Assembly (NCBI GenBank): GCA_946534105.1
Contig: CAMNCG010000003.1
Span: forward strand, 1-49,619
From: an uncultured Verrucomicrobiota bacterium
Lineage (GTDB): Bacteria; Verrucomicrobiota; Kiritimatiellia; RFP12; UBA3636
DNA length: 49,619 nucleotides
Reading direction: 5' to 3'
Numbering within the stretch: the stretch's first letter is position 1; each line of letters starts with the position of its first letter. The translations under genes were made by a program, and so were the position numbers. Of this stretch, positions 44,301 through 49,619 are shown piece after piece. A model generated the notes under the pieces. The model searched no databases. It was not told the DNA's origin and worked only from the letters and a program-made list of their open reading frames with translations.

Positions 44301-46561
44301 CGACCAACAGGTTGCCGCACGGTGTTCGAAGTATATGCCCGGCCGTTACGGTTTTCGGAGACATAGCGAAAATCGACTGAAGCCACCGCACCTGCATCGT
44401 ATTTCCAGCAGTCGTAATAGGTCGAACTGGCCGACGTTCCCGACCCCGGCATCTTCTTCCAGCGGTCACGATAATCAGTACCGAAAGATTCCAATCCAAT
44501 GGACGGCATCAGTTTTGCAACCAACTCGTTAGGCTCGGTTAACGACAAGGCGTTCGACACATTGAAACTCCCAGCGAACCCGAATGCCGTGGCCGTAGCC
44601 GTAAAGAGTTCGGGCCGAAGATTCTCTTCGTCGTGGAAACCGGAAACCAAAAACTCTTCAGTCCAGTAAATCGTCTCGCCGTCCAACTCGCTGGTATCCC
44701 CGCCTGCACTGACAACAAGTTGCGTGCTAACGTTGTCTCCTGAAAATTCCGCCGTAATATCCACAAGCGCATTCATAACGGTGACGCCGATTTTGAGCGA
44801 CAGCGCCGACGCGACATCTATGCTCTGACCATCGTTCATGCCGCCGGGCGTAGCTTTTCCTGTAGCCGATTCCCAGACGAAGTTCGTACCGGCCTGCGTC
44901 CAATCTCCACCATTGTCATGGAGGCATCCCGTGGTCTCGAACCGCCCTTCCATCGACACCTGCCGTTCAGATTCAACGATTCCACTCGCGTTCACAAGTC
45001 TGACAGCGACATTGCCACCCATCGTCCAGTTCGAATTCGTGACGGCGAGAAATCCAAGTCCGCGTCCGCCGTCCACAAATGTCGCATCCAGACCGCTGGC
45101 GACTGGAAACTCCGTCCCGTTGTCAGCGACAATCTTCCAGCCATGAAAGGACCGACCCGCCGGAGCCGCAATCTCGACCCACTTTCCAGGGCCGTCAACC
45201 TCGTTGATCCAAACGCCTCCGAGACCTCCGACGACATTTGTCACTGATCTGGTTTCGGGACTCGCCGTCTCCAGTCCAAGTTCAGAGTTATATGTGACAA
45301 CAACTTGCAAAACATTTGTTTCACCCGCCTCCAGAGCGGCGCCGCTCCACAGGGACGACAAGGGGCCGTTTGTCCATGAGCCACTCTCCTCCATGAACAG
45401 TTCGACCGCCTTCGTCGCCACCCCCGACGCACGGGTGCGGGAATTCGTCACAACGACGGACTGGACAACCGCGTCGGACGATGCGACAATATCCGAGAAG
45501 AAATGGGGGTCATCATTCGGGAGAAGGAATGCCGCATCGGCTCCATCCAGCCGGAATCCAAGCCGTGAGGGAGTAGCGCGAGTCTCATACGATATGCTCA
45601 CGTTGCGAATCGTCACATTGGCTCCTGTGTACCCTCTCGCGGTCGCAACGAAACCAAGCGACGCATTCCCATTTCCCCCAAGACCATCAATGTTCGCGAC
45701 GCACGTGACGGGTATCCATCCATCCTGAGTTTGATTATCAGGCGATGCGTCTGCAGATGTTGGTATGCCAATTTCAATATAGGAAGCGCCCCCATCAAGC
45801 GAAATTATGGGAACCACCGAGTCGGCTGCGCCCGTCCTCTTGAGTTCAAAGGAGACAACGATGCAATCACTTAGTGGATCGTCTATGGGCGGAATCAGAA
45901 AACAACGGCAGGACGCCCCTTCGTAAATGTAGGCAGTACCCGCGCGAAGTCCCTCTGTGGAATTCGCCCATGCGATTCGGTTGGCCGAGGCTGTCGTCCA
46001 AGACCCGGTAGAGCGGTGGTTCGCCGTAGTAAGAATCCCGTCGACCGAGTTGGTGCAGGGCCAGATATCGACCGTAGCGGCCGACGTAGTGCGAAGTTGC
46101 CGCCCGATGTAGACGTCATCAATCCATAGATACGGTGATGTTTCCGCTGCGTCAAAGGACACCATCGCCTCCACCGACACCGATACATCAAATGCAAGGG
46201 TTGCCGGAAGATGCTCGGTGATCCGGTTCCAGCCAGACGATGGCTCGACGTTTACCGTCGCAAATGGAGACGACTCGCCTTCAAGGCGCAAAGCAACCGT
46301 CGCGGCCTTTGCTCCCGAATAACGGCAGAGAAACGATACGGCGCCATTCGCCGAAATGGTCGTCTCCCCGAAGGACTGCCAACTTCCCCCCGCCGTCACC
46401 TTGAAGACCGTGCCGCGCGACGCCTCCGCAACGACACGTGCCCATCCGTCGGCAAGCGTGTCAGGGTAGGATGTTGCTCCATCCATATAGACTGACGCAT
46501 TGGCGGATGAGACGGAAAGGAGGGCGATAGACGCAAGACCGACGGCGATGCGGGTTTTCAT
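35315..46561 (-). CDS. Giant exported multi-domain Ig-repeat protein
   Basis: 3,748 residues from the ATG at 46561 (signal peptide KTRIAVGLASIALLSVSSANA); an ATG 12 bp upstream is also possible. Two lamin-tail-like domains lie near residues ~450 (VWINEVDGPGKWVEIAAP) and ~1020 (AWVNELHFDGADSWIEFAG). Five near-identical 103-residue bacterial Ig-like repeats (Big_12 type: VSFDEAVTGLAKEDFTVANG, CEDAAGNGNAAA) lie at about 1720-2240, followed by more divergent Ig-like domains. Divergent InlB-B-like repeats near ~3430-3600 (GYYLSGWTGATPA, GYYVSKVNGQNTTG) precede a C-terminal module ending VGLKITEE. No sortase motif or transmembrane anchor at the end. Likely a long adhesin or surface-layer-associated filament. 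It follows a terminator, so it probably has its own promoter. Confidence 0.88.
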   Translation of the reverse strand: MKTRIAVGLASIALLSVSSANASVYMDGATSYPDTLADGWARVVAEASRGTVFKVTAGGSWQSFGETTISANGAVSFLCRYSGAKAATVALRLEGESSPFATVNVEPSSGWNRITEHLPATLAFDVSVSVEAMVSFDAAETSPYLWIDDVYIGRQLRTTSAATVDIWPCTNSVDGILTTANHRSTGSWTTASANRIAWANSTEGLRAGTAYIYEGASCRCFLIPPIDDPLSDCIVVSFELKRTGAADSVVPIISLDGGASYIEIGIPTSADASPDNQTQDGWIPVTCVANIDGLGGNGNASLGFVATARGYTGANVTIRNVSISYETRATPSRLGFRLDGADAAFLLPNDDPHFFSDIVASSDAVVQSVVVTNSRTRASGVATKAVELFMEESGSWTNGPLSSLWSGAALEAGETNVLQVVVTYNSELGLETASPETRSVTNVVGGLGGVWINEVDGPGKWVEIAAPAGRSFHGWKIVADNGTEFPVASGLDATFVDGGRGLGFLAVTNSNWTMGGNVAVRLVNASGIVESERQVSMEGRFETTGCLHDNGGDWTQAGTNFVWESATGKATPGGMNDGQSIDVASALSLKIGVTVMNALVDITAEFSGDNVSTQLVVSAGGDTSELDGETIYWTEEFLVSGFHDEENLRPELFTATATAFGFAGSFNVSNALSLTEPNELVAKLMPSIGLESFGTDYRDRWKKMPGSGTSASSTYYDCWKYDAGAVASVDFRYVSENRNGRAYTSNTVRQPVGRANRWLKTSVLAKNNGAQAPGDRVAVALSEPDALARTNAWLAMSHPVGNYYSGFPKNVWVQTTQLMPLPEGATNDYCVVLNAFAGGYTGVDLYIDDLYLSFQDWAAVTNCTPVKAMPIAGQPYLADWTLEVGEGGATGLRVELWAERVRAGVTTTNSATIFQADAIAAGSYANPVLADGAVSEGGSIDLYSAAGWTDDFLHEGDQFSYWFKVVFDTNNGALQEEFQTDVSYFPDNASYANGIWSVTGEYGPRPDPAVTAWGPQEAWVNELHFDGADSWIEFAGRVYGTGVAEGPSSADIGGWKAVVLDASGAALSTTTLSSTAPLDGLRHDDVADNVGFYVLSGLALPTVGGLKVIDAEGAIRYAMCWGGSVPGCDVIYDGEPSSGKSLSAIGSGTPANATFWQEWVVQNGTEGDKNVGQSLENAAPKDATIEVSAYRVDGLDLAVLASDIDKPVEYSIAGVNVPSEWMTNASYTVSGLSQNTEYTYTLSARDALEATTNAAASATAWTLLGEWSLSWAAESTNSVVFTAGIDNLGEGETKWGRDAASVTTPDATVTGGSGPNTSIGTLTFVAQNGAGVLSADEKSVSTAYTKAAAPGAAPVATADPDAGIWISFAMPEEAIADETGPFAAVRNGNPTSTEYALRAWLYRMGGDESKPEAVDWVPGAADPASSGVEPGAGTWQTLDAWTNTFATAHWEYDITPTNIVFAFVARNHGDFPVESVSEATSSAHFELAVTTGTKAQRKDGSGVVDLRGVQIVNPFTNVVESLRLEFSSDSGATWRQATLSSVASGSAEYVTASGAAANIPVPTGRTELSAVWEAKTDIGDVDAEGVPLRWIAETDNASLADKPAEAGSIRLYFAPPTIRSITPENGKERFSKADSVPFAVTFDSPVSNLTAAAFTVANGSVSSVSPASGLTNAFTVYVKPSDAEAPSLEIGVSAVAAGGALDDFGNASTAWSGSATTTYDGKAPVPTLSSDADGGKQKTDTFTVTVSFDEAVTGLAKEDFTVANGTATALAGSGKSYTLTVKCAANSAQEGAATTVTLAADKCEDAAGNGNAAAAQPISVTYDTTKPVPTLASTADGKKQKTDTFTVTVSFDEAVTGLAKEDFTVANGTATALAGSGKSYTLTVKCAANSAQEGAATTVTLAADKCEDAAGNGNAAAAQPISVTYDTTKPVPTLASTADGKKQKTDTFTVTVSFDEAVTGLAKEDFTVANGTATALAGSGASYTLTVQCAANSAQEGVATTVTLASGKCQDAAGNGNAAAGQTISVTYDTTHPKPTLSSAANGKKQKTDTFTVTVSFDEAVTGLAKEDFTVANGTATALAGSGASYTLTVQCAANSAQEGVATTVTLASGKCQDAAGNGNAAAGQTISVTYDTTHPKPTLSSAANGKKQKTDTFTVTVSFDEAVTGLAKEDFTVANGTATALAGSGASYTLTVQCAANSAQEGVATTVTLASGKCQDAAGNGNAAAAQTISVTYDSTPPAADSFTSATPAYFNASASPMVVLATFNEPLDGNPVPTVANGTAVVASSAGEYTITVTPTAERAVTVTLPAGSFRDAAGNGNTASPAAITRIFDTTAPVVTLSNTPPDTTSAGDFAIAVRAVDANAGGGLSFAWVVRDGGNAVVRSGDASDATGAFSAQGSGLGEGAYTFSATATDAAGNVSEAATCEWSVTRAKPTVYITAPAQQPVKGDTATFTVTFSEAVYGIDTSDFEVLGGAIKDNSFKSVAATAPSVAYEVQVQATRPGTTVGLALAAHVCTNALGIGNAAATAATCEVDYTAPVIGPLSVAPLRAKTGAPVTYSFDVVDVNLDTVAVANQRVEAAAPSAAGVTHCTFATTATSNATFTIAATDTAGNATTNNSVSSTLVVDTTPPTVTWSGLPDDNSTNDATIVIATLESVSDGEDDPDPNVRVAWSLLRLAGNGEEETVASGEDWATTNSPVRAQATLGAGDWAFDWQAWDTAGNTSSVERISWTVADVPDPVVGKIVAGVTNAVFEVPGDASGEDVAKWLRLNNVDIEDVDVSYDSNSATTTVSVATSPLAPERATVELVVPAGAMGNTNEWSATASVAALPPAPRLEYVGRRLDDPNILEWKLWNVDSMPDAGAFAVTDAKTGAPHTYQGRDPVAQPWTTNGYDCATVTNIFPTSGENSYTIQVFEMGKDSRAAMEAFVWDSRRATDKNSSWMADAFVDHRLVYTDPASGIAVTNVGPAEVNLAMKAYGGFFKLNKATTTNKNEYVGYRVNVRGGSQTAIGEYEYCNMADGELQSEDRAWGYRLGDGARGKQVKFERKMGDNMAVVALHGTGEPEFNKLPIWSSTPAMDIRRIEWVCVPSNSSLPTNSIAGITEATIAIRQQGGATTNSWTTNLTWTAAQAKTRGFVYSIDVPNIVGGRVVLSNVKTTKSVSGASSEAYEIMLSEFAMFGAPVNTNDWSAPQVVSIKRSDTLASLPTNAVFTVAFDRPVRYAGNEDGLTPNAAEVDFDTSKLDFVVPRGSDLDATGAYFSATRLSDTEVEIVVTGLSGEGDAALVVEAGFAKTPGGVANAAATGPVESFDAVVPTVTAEKISEADRATAAATGILRFGLDLSEPATGLDLSSFTLTGGTASAELLSIANGTETGTNYVVTARVTGGNAGDPVSLALRPTVLTDLAGNTNVVSATWEDAYTLTNATSAAVPTVTLAAGTGGTVSPLGTVAAVGGALSATATPNAGYYLSGWTGATPASATTNAATGEVTASFTVLADGTVITANFAEIGSVEVTASAGANGSASWTGTVSVPKGGSTNVLFTAGPGYYVSKVNGQNTTGQPTSVLHAFSNVTQPQSATAEFAKIPDVTIAVTNGAGSVPWTTNVVYNADWSHAFTAAEGKRIASLTVNGAALPAAAGAASYTLQLFGVIEDATVSVTYRDNEEPPEPSGFTMSNLRWTGFDPSTGVATFTATAEGEAPETVSVLWVSSPGSATTNTAENCELSLDGGKGSVSGVPTDENALFLVGLKITEE
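39857..41401. repeat. Five tandem 309-bp repeats (Ig-like domains)
   Basis: Copies begin at 39857, 40166, 40475, 40784 and 41093. Two subtypes are visible. The two copies nearest the N-terminus read KSYTLTVKC and CEDAAGNG, and the three others read ASYTLTVQC and CQDAAGNG. This pattern points to recent stepwise duplication. Confidence 0.95.
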
Positions 46562-46590
46562 GACGGTAACCAATGCAAAGGTACGGAGCT

Positions 46591-46650
46591 AGAAAAAAAA
46601 CAAGAAAAGCCACCCCTTCCCCGCCTTAGGCGAACACGGGAAAGGGGTGG
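46591..46650 (-). terminator. Intrinsic terminator after the prepilin gene
   Basis: On the minus strand a strong stem (CCACCCCTTTCCC pairing with GGGGAAGGGGTGG) at 46610-46650 is followed by a T-rich tract (CTTTTCTTGTTTTTTTTC). It separates the prepilin from the giant gene. Confidence 0.8.
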
Positions 46651-46725
46651 TGAATGGTCATTGTTCAGACAGCGCTAATTGTGGTGTAGCCATGTGGCAG
46701 GCAACGACCTACCAATTTTTCGGCA

Positions 46726-47547
46726 TTACGGGGTGGATGTAGCAGTTCCAACCTTGGGGAACTGCCAATTGGATCCCGTACCATCAATGAGCGCCTGGAT
46801 GGCACTCAACTGTTTAGGCTCAGTTGTAGGATAGGCAAACAACGGGCAACTGCCGGTGGAAGCAATTTCGGTTCCAAGATTGAAATGAATCTGGTTGTTG
46901 CCATCCCCGGACAGGCCCTTCCCGTAGTACTTCCACGTTCCCACCAGTTTGTAGCCTCTTTCGTTAACAGTAGCGGGATCATTTTGGTTTTGTCCAGGCG
47001 TGCTGCTGAGCTCCACCAGGGGAAAATAGTATTCGCAAACGGCATATCCCGTTCCCTGCGGAAGCCCGCCCTTGCGACCGAACATCCCGATGGCATAGCC
47101 GTACCCGGCGTCGTTTTTCAGGACTGCGAATTCCATCTGGTCAGGCGTCACCTTCTTCCCGATGAACTCGTTGAGCGAAAGCCCCATTCTTGACAGATAA
47201 TGCGTGGTCACGGCGGTTGTCGGAGCATTCCCGGCTGTGTCAAGCTTTCCTTCCTTTACCGTAAACTGTCCGTTGCCCTCTTTGGTGATGCGCGTAACCT
47301 GGGGGAAGTCCGTGGCGGCAAGATCCGGGTTGCACGGCAACGCATTGTTCTCATACATATACAGTCCGATCTGGGTGCGGATGTGGCCAATGAGGGGGAT
47401 GGGCTCGGCGGCATACTGCGCCTCGACGACATAGCGCTGGAACATCGGCAGCAGCGTGACGGCGAGGATCGTGACGATGAGGATGACGACGAGGAGCTCG
47501 ACGAGCGTGACGCCCGCGCGTGCCGTGTCCTTGATTTGTTTGATCAT
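46726..47547 (-). CDS. Type IV prepilin / pseudopilin-like protein
   Basis: 273 residues from the ATG at 47547. Prepilin signal KQIKDTARAG then VTLVELLVVILIVTILAVTL, with the conserved Glu at +5 but Val instead of Phe or Met at +1. The globular head (AEPIPLIGHIRTQIGLYMYEN, KKVTPDQMEFAVLKND, GTGYAVCEYYFPLVE, GYKLVGTWKYYGKG) is homologous to the C-terminal half of the membrane protein at 3483-4622. No other pilus genes are nearby, as is common for orphan pseudopilins of PVC bacteria. The leader before the start is A-rich with no Shine-Dalgarno. It ends with a terminator, so it is probably a single-gene unit. Confidence 0.88.
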   Translation of the reverse strand: MIKQIKDTARAGVTLVELLVVILIVTILAVTLLPMFQRYVVEAQYAAEPIPLIGHIRTQIGLYMYENNALPCNPDLAATDFPQVTRITKEGNGQFTVKEGKLDTAGNAPTTAVTTHYLSRMGLSLNEFIGKKVTPDQMEFAVLKNDAGYGYAIGMFGRKGGLPQGTGYAVCEYYFPLVELSSTPGQNQNDPATVNERGYKLVGTWKYYGKGLSGDGNNQIHFNLGTEIASTGSCPLFAYPTTEPKQLSAIQALIDGTGSNWQFPKVGTATSTP

Positions 47548-47758
47548 GGTTTTTGTTTGTTTTGGTTTGCGGCGGGTTTTGTCGGAGCAACCCGGCCGCC
47601 GCGGCCGGAAAGACGCCCTGCGCCGCAATGCGCGGCGACGGAAGGGAAGCATAGTGGCGGGGCGGGGCGGCGGCAATGACGCGACGTGTCGCTTTTTTGC
47701 GACAAGCGCGAAAGTCCCCCTCGCGGCGCGCTTCGCGCGCGCGAGGCGGGCTTGAAAC
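47548..47758. other. Intergenic region with hairpins
   Basis: Holds TGTCGC-TTTTTT-GCGACA (47687-47704), a perfect short palindrome, and a GC-rich hairpin near 47720-47752 (CCTCGCG/CGCGAGG arms). The latter follows the ATPase stop and may end its transcript. No gene seen. Confidence 0.4.
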
Positions 47759-49045
47759 TCACGCGGAGGGCGCGGAGTCTCCCTCGAGGAGCCAGTTCGG
47801 CGCGTCGACGATGCGGATGCGCTGGCCGGCGCGCGTCTCCTCGCCGCCTTCGCGGTCGGTGACGAGCAGCAGGTCCGGGCAGTTGAGCGCCCTGCCGGCG
47901 GCGAAGAGGGCGGAAAGCTCCCGTTCCCGCGTTTTCCGCGAGGAAATGTCGTAGGAAACCTGCACCAGGCGGAACGGTTTTCCCTGGCGTTCGAGAACGA
48001 AGTCGATCTCGCAGGAGGGCGTTTTGAAATACGAAATGGAATAGTCGTCGTTTCCGCGCGACGCCTGCAGCTGCGCGAAGACGAGGTTTTCGAGCCGGCG
48101 TCCGAGTCCTTCCTCCGAATCGGAAACGCCGGTGAAATACGAGACGAGCCCGTTGTCCGCCGCGTAAATCTTGCCGATGCGCGTCTTCTCCCATGCCTTG
48201 CGCCCGAAACGCGGAAGCATGTCCACGAGCCGGCTTTCCGCGAGGAACCCGAGGTAGTTCTGGATCGTCGTGGACGATGCGGCGGAAAGCTGGTTGGCCA
48301 AGCGCAGGGACGACGCCTCGCGGGCGAAATTCGACATGACGGCGAACGCCACGTCCGAAAGCAGGCGCTGGTTTCGGACCTTGTGGCGCTTCAGGATGTC
48401 GCGGACGAGAATGGAATCGTAAAGGGCCTTGAAATACCCGCGCTTGTCGGAGATGCCGAACGTTTCCGGGAATCCGCCGTCCCGGAAGTACGCATCGTAG
48501 TCGCGCCGCAATTGGGCGCGCCATTCGGACCCGCCGGACGCTTCCCGGCGAAGGAACCGCCGGCACTCCGCAAACGAGAACGGCTGCAGTTCGACCGGAA
48601 CGAAGCGTCCGGTGAGGTGCGTGGCCAGATCGGAAAAAAGAAGTTTCGAATTGGACCCCGTGATCACCAGATGGATCCTTCGCCGCAGAAGGCGGTTGAC
48701 GAACAGTTCCCACGCCGGAACGTTCTGGATTTCGTCGAGATACAGCACGTCGAACGGCCCGTAGACTTCGAGCGCCGCTTCGAACACGTCGTTCAGGTCC
48801 GCGGCCTGGATTCCGTCGAGCGCTTCGTCGTCGAAATCGACGTAGCCGAACGGCTTGCCGCCCTTTTTGAGCGCCAACCGGCACAAAGCCGACTTCCCGC
48901 ATCGGCGGATGCCCGTCACGATCTGCGCGACGGGACTCTCCAAATCCACGCGGCCGGACGCCGCGCGGTCGATGATGGCCGGATCGGACATCAGGATCTG
49001 CAGTTCCTCCTTCTGGTTGGAAAGAATTCTGGCATAGTCTCTCAT
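47759..49045 (-). CDS. AAA_14 / DUF4143 ATPase
   Basis: 428 residues. N-terminal AAA+ domain: Walker A IVTGIRRCGKSAL, Walker B FDVLYLDEIQNVP, sensor-1 LVITGSNSKLL, and TGRFVPVELQPFSFAE. The C-terminal DUF4143 domain starts around RDILKRHKVRN, with a winged-helix part (LANQLSAASSTTIQNYLGFL) and a nuclease-like fold (CEIDFVLERQGKPFRLVQVSY). It is a common stand-alone family of unknown role, sometimes suspected in stress or defence. Start at 49045, preceded by GGAAAGGA. Two copies of ATACTGGGAATT upstream, one overlapping a TATACT box, suggest autorepression. Confidence 0.9.
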   Translation of the reverse strand: MRDYARILSNQKEELQILMSDPAIIDRAASGRVDLESPVAQIVTGIRRCGKSALCRLALKKGGKPFGYVDFDDEALDGIQAADLNDVFEAALEVYGPFDVLYLDEIQNVPAWELFVNRLLRRRIHLVITGSNSKLLFSDLATHLTGRFVPVELQPFSFAECRRFLRREASGGSEWRAQLRRDYDAYFRDGGFPETFGISDKRGYFKALYDSILVRDILKRHKVRNQRLLSDVAFAVMSNFAREASSLRLANQLSAASSTTIQNYLGFLAESRLVDMLPRFGRKAWEKTRIGKIYAADNGLVSYFTGVSDSEEGLGRRLENLVFAQLQASRGNDDYSISYFKTPSCEIDFVLERQGKPFRLVQVSYDISSRKTRERELSALFAAGRALNCPDLLLVTDREGGEETRAGQRIRIVDAPNWLLEGDSAPSA

Positions 49046-49077
49046 TGCATGGGTTCCTTTCCTTCAAAACCTATCAA

Positions 49078-49122
49078 AATTCCCAGTATAATGCAAGAAT
49101 AAATCAAAATAATTCCCAGTAT
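49078..49122 (-). promoter_or_regulatory. Operator-like direct repeats in ATPase promoter
   Basis: ATACTGGGAATT occurs at 49078-49089 and 49111-49122, spaced 33 bp (about three helical turns). The gene-proximal copy overlaps TATACT, a likely -10 box, so a bound protein would block transcription. Confidence 0.5.
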
Positions 49123-49269
49123 GCTGGAAGCATTCCGAAACAGAGAAACCGCAATCGCTTCGCGACGCGACCTTTTGGGCGGAACCGGCATTCGCCCCCT
49201 TCGCCGCCCGAATACCGGCATTCGCCGGCGGCGCGGCGGGCGGCGCGAAGCATACTTGACTACGGGCGC
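49123..49269. other. Intergenic region, GC-rich repeats
   Basis: Holds two copies of ACCGGCATTCGCC (about 49176 and 49213) and a GC-rich palindromic run. No gene is seen. Confidence 0.4.
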
Positions 49270-49512
49270 TTAAGGTCGAATGCCAAGGCGCTTCAACTCA
49301 ACGGCGACAAACGGAGATTCCCTCTGCAAGCGGTCGCGCGAAATTCTGCCATGGATGAAATCGTCGAAGTCATCCACGCGGCGCTTCCGCAACTCGGATC
49401 GGTCCAACTTCAAAATCTCGATCGTTTTCCGACACGCAGACGCATACGCTTCGGGAAGGTCCGGCGAAGGAATGATTTTCCCCGTGACGAAAAGAATCCG
49501 AAACACTATCAT
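49270..49512 (-). CDS. Small hypothetical protein
   Basis: 80 residues from the ATG at 49512 (the frame is open to 49587). It begins with a hydrophobic strand (MIVFRILFVTG) and continues as a charged, helical sequence (EAYASACRKTIEILKLDRSE, DDFDDFIHGRISRDRL). GC is lower than the neighbours. I do not recognise a family. It could be a small partner of the downstream ATPase, but this is guesswork and the start is uncertain. Confidence 0.4.
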   Translation of the reverse strand: MIVFRILFVTGKIIPSPDLPEAYASACRKTIEILKLDRSELRKRRVDDFDDFIHGRISRDRLQRESPFVAVELKRLGIRP

Positions 49513-49619
49513 CCCATAGAAATGCAACGAACCTCCCCCGATAACGCAATGCCGATGGTTTCCATTGCGTAGGGGAGGCGTAAGCATGCGTTTCGTGGAT
49601 TGTCGTGCTTGCGCGGGCC

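Overview
The window looks like a chromosomal accessory region of a high-GC, diderm bacterium. The best guess is a PVC-superphylum member of the Kiritimatiellota/Verrucomicrobiota/Lentisphaerota type. Support for this comes from an ECF sigma factor overlapping a Ser/Thr kinase, a very large exported protein with lamin-tail-like and bacterial Ig-like domains, TSP3/Fn3/BACON/PPC exported proteins ending in a FYRI-type strand, a C10 peptidase, a one-gene prepilin, and REP-associated and DUF559 elements. No rRNA, tRNA or CRISPR array was seen. Taxonomy is inference, not proof.

Almost every real gene lies on the minus strand, so transcription runs from high to low coordinates. The two clear exceptions on the plus strand are mobile-type genes: a REP-associated tyrosine transposase (about 2.0-3.0 kb) and a DUF559 endonuclease-like gene (about 25.2-25.5 kb). 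Many long plus-strand ORFs are antisense shadows of high-GC genes.

Reading in the direction of transcription: (1) 49.5-46.6 kb: a small hypothetical, an AAA_14/DUF4143 ATPase with repeated operator-like sites, a prepilin and a terminator. (2) 46.6-17.8 kb: a long run of exported proteins. It comprises a 3,748-residue Ig-repeat protein, a SUMF1-fold protein, a 1,157-residue CARDB protein, a C10 peptidase, then two paralogous cassettes (B at 27.1-24.4 kb and A at 22.2-17.8 kb). Each cassette encodes a beta-rich 'MKTRTL' protein, an Ig-like protein and a TSP3 protein. A large membrane protein lies between the cassettes. (3) 17.7-12.6 kb: a tightly overlapping operon of three glycosyltransferase proteins (five catalytic domains). 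(4) 12.5-7.7 kb: two more members of the large membrane family. (5) 7.4-0.4 kb: ECF sigma factor, frameshifted kinase with a C-terminal membrane anchor, and four small membrane proteins. One of the four carries a prepilin-like head, and one is split by the REP-transposase insertion.

A plausible joint picture is a surface-structure and glycan locus: exported adhesin/fibre-like proteins, enzymes that could glycosylate or surround them, and a membrane-anchored kinase/sigma pair that may control the neighbouring membrane genes. The strongest novel leads are the duplicated cassettes whose two secreted partners share a cassette-specific mature N-terminus, the conserved promoter-like block plus translationally coupled leader ORF upstream of two membrane genes, the prepilin head fused to a multi-TM anchor, and palindromic elements inserted in frame in coding genes.
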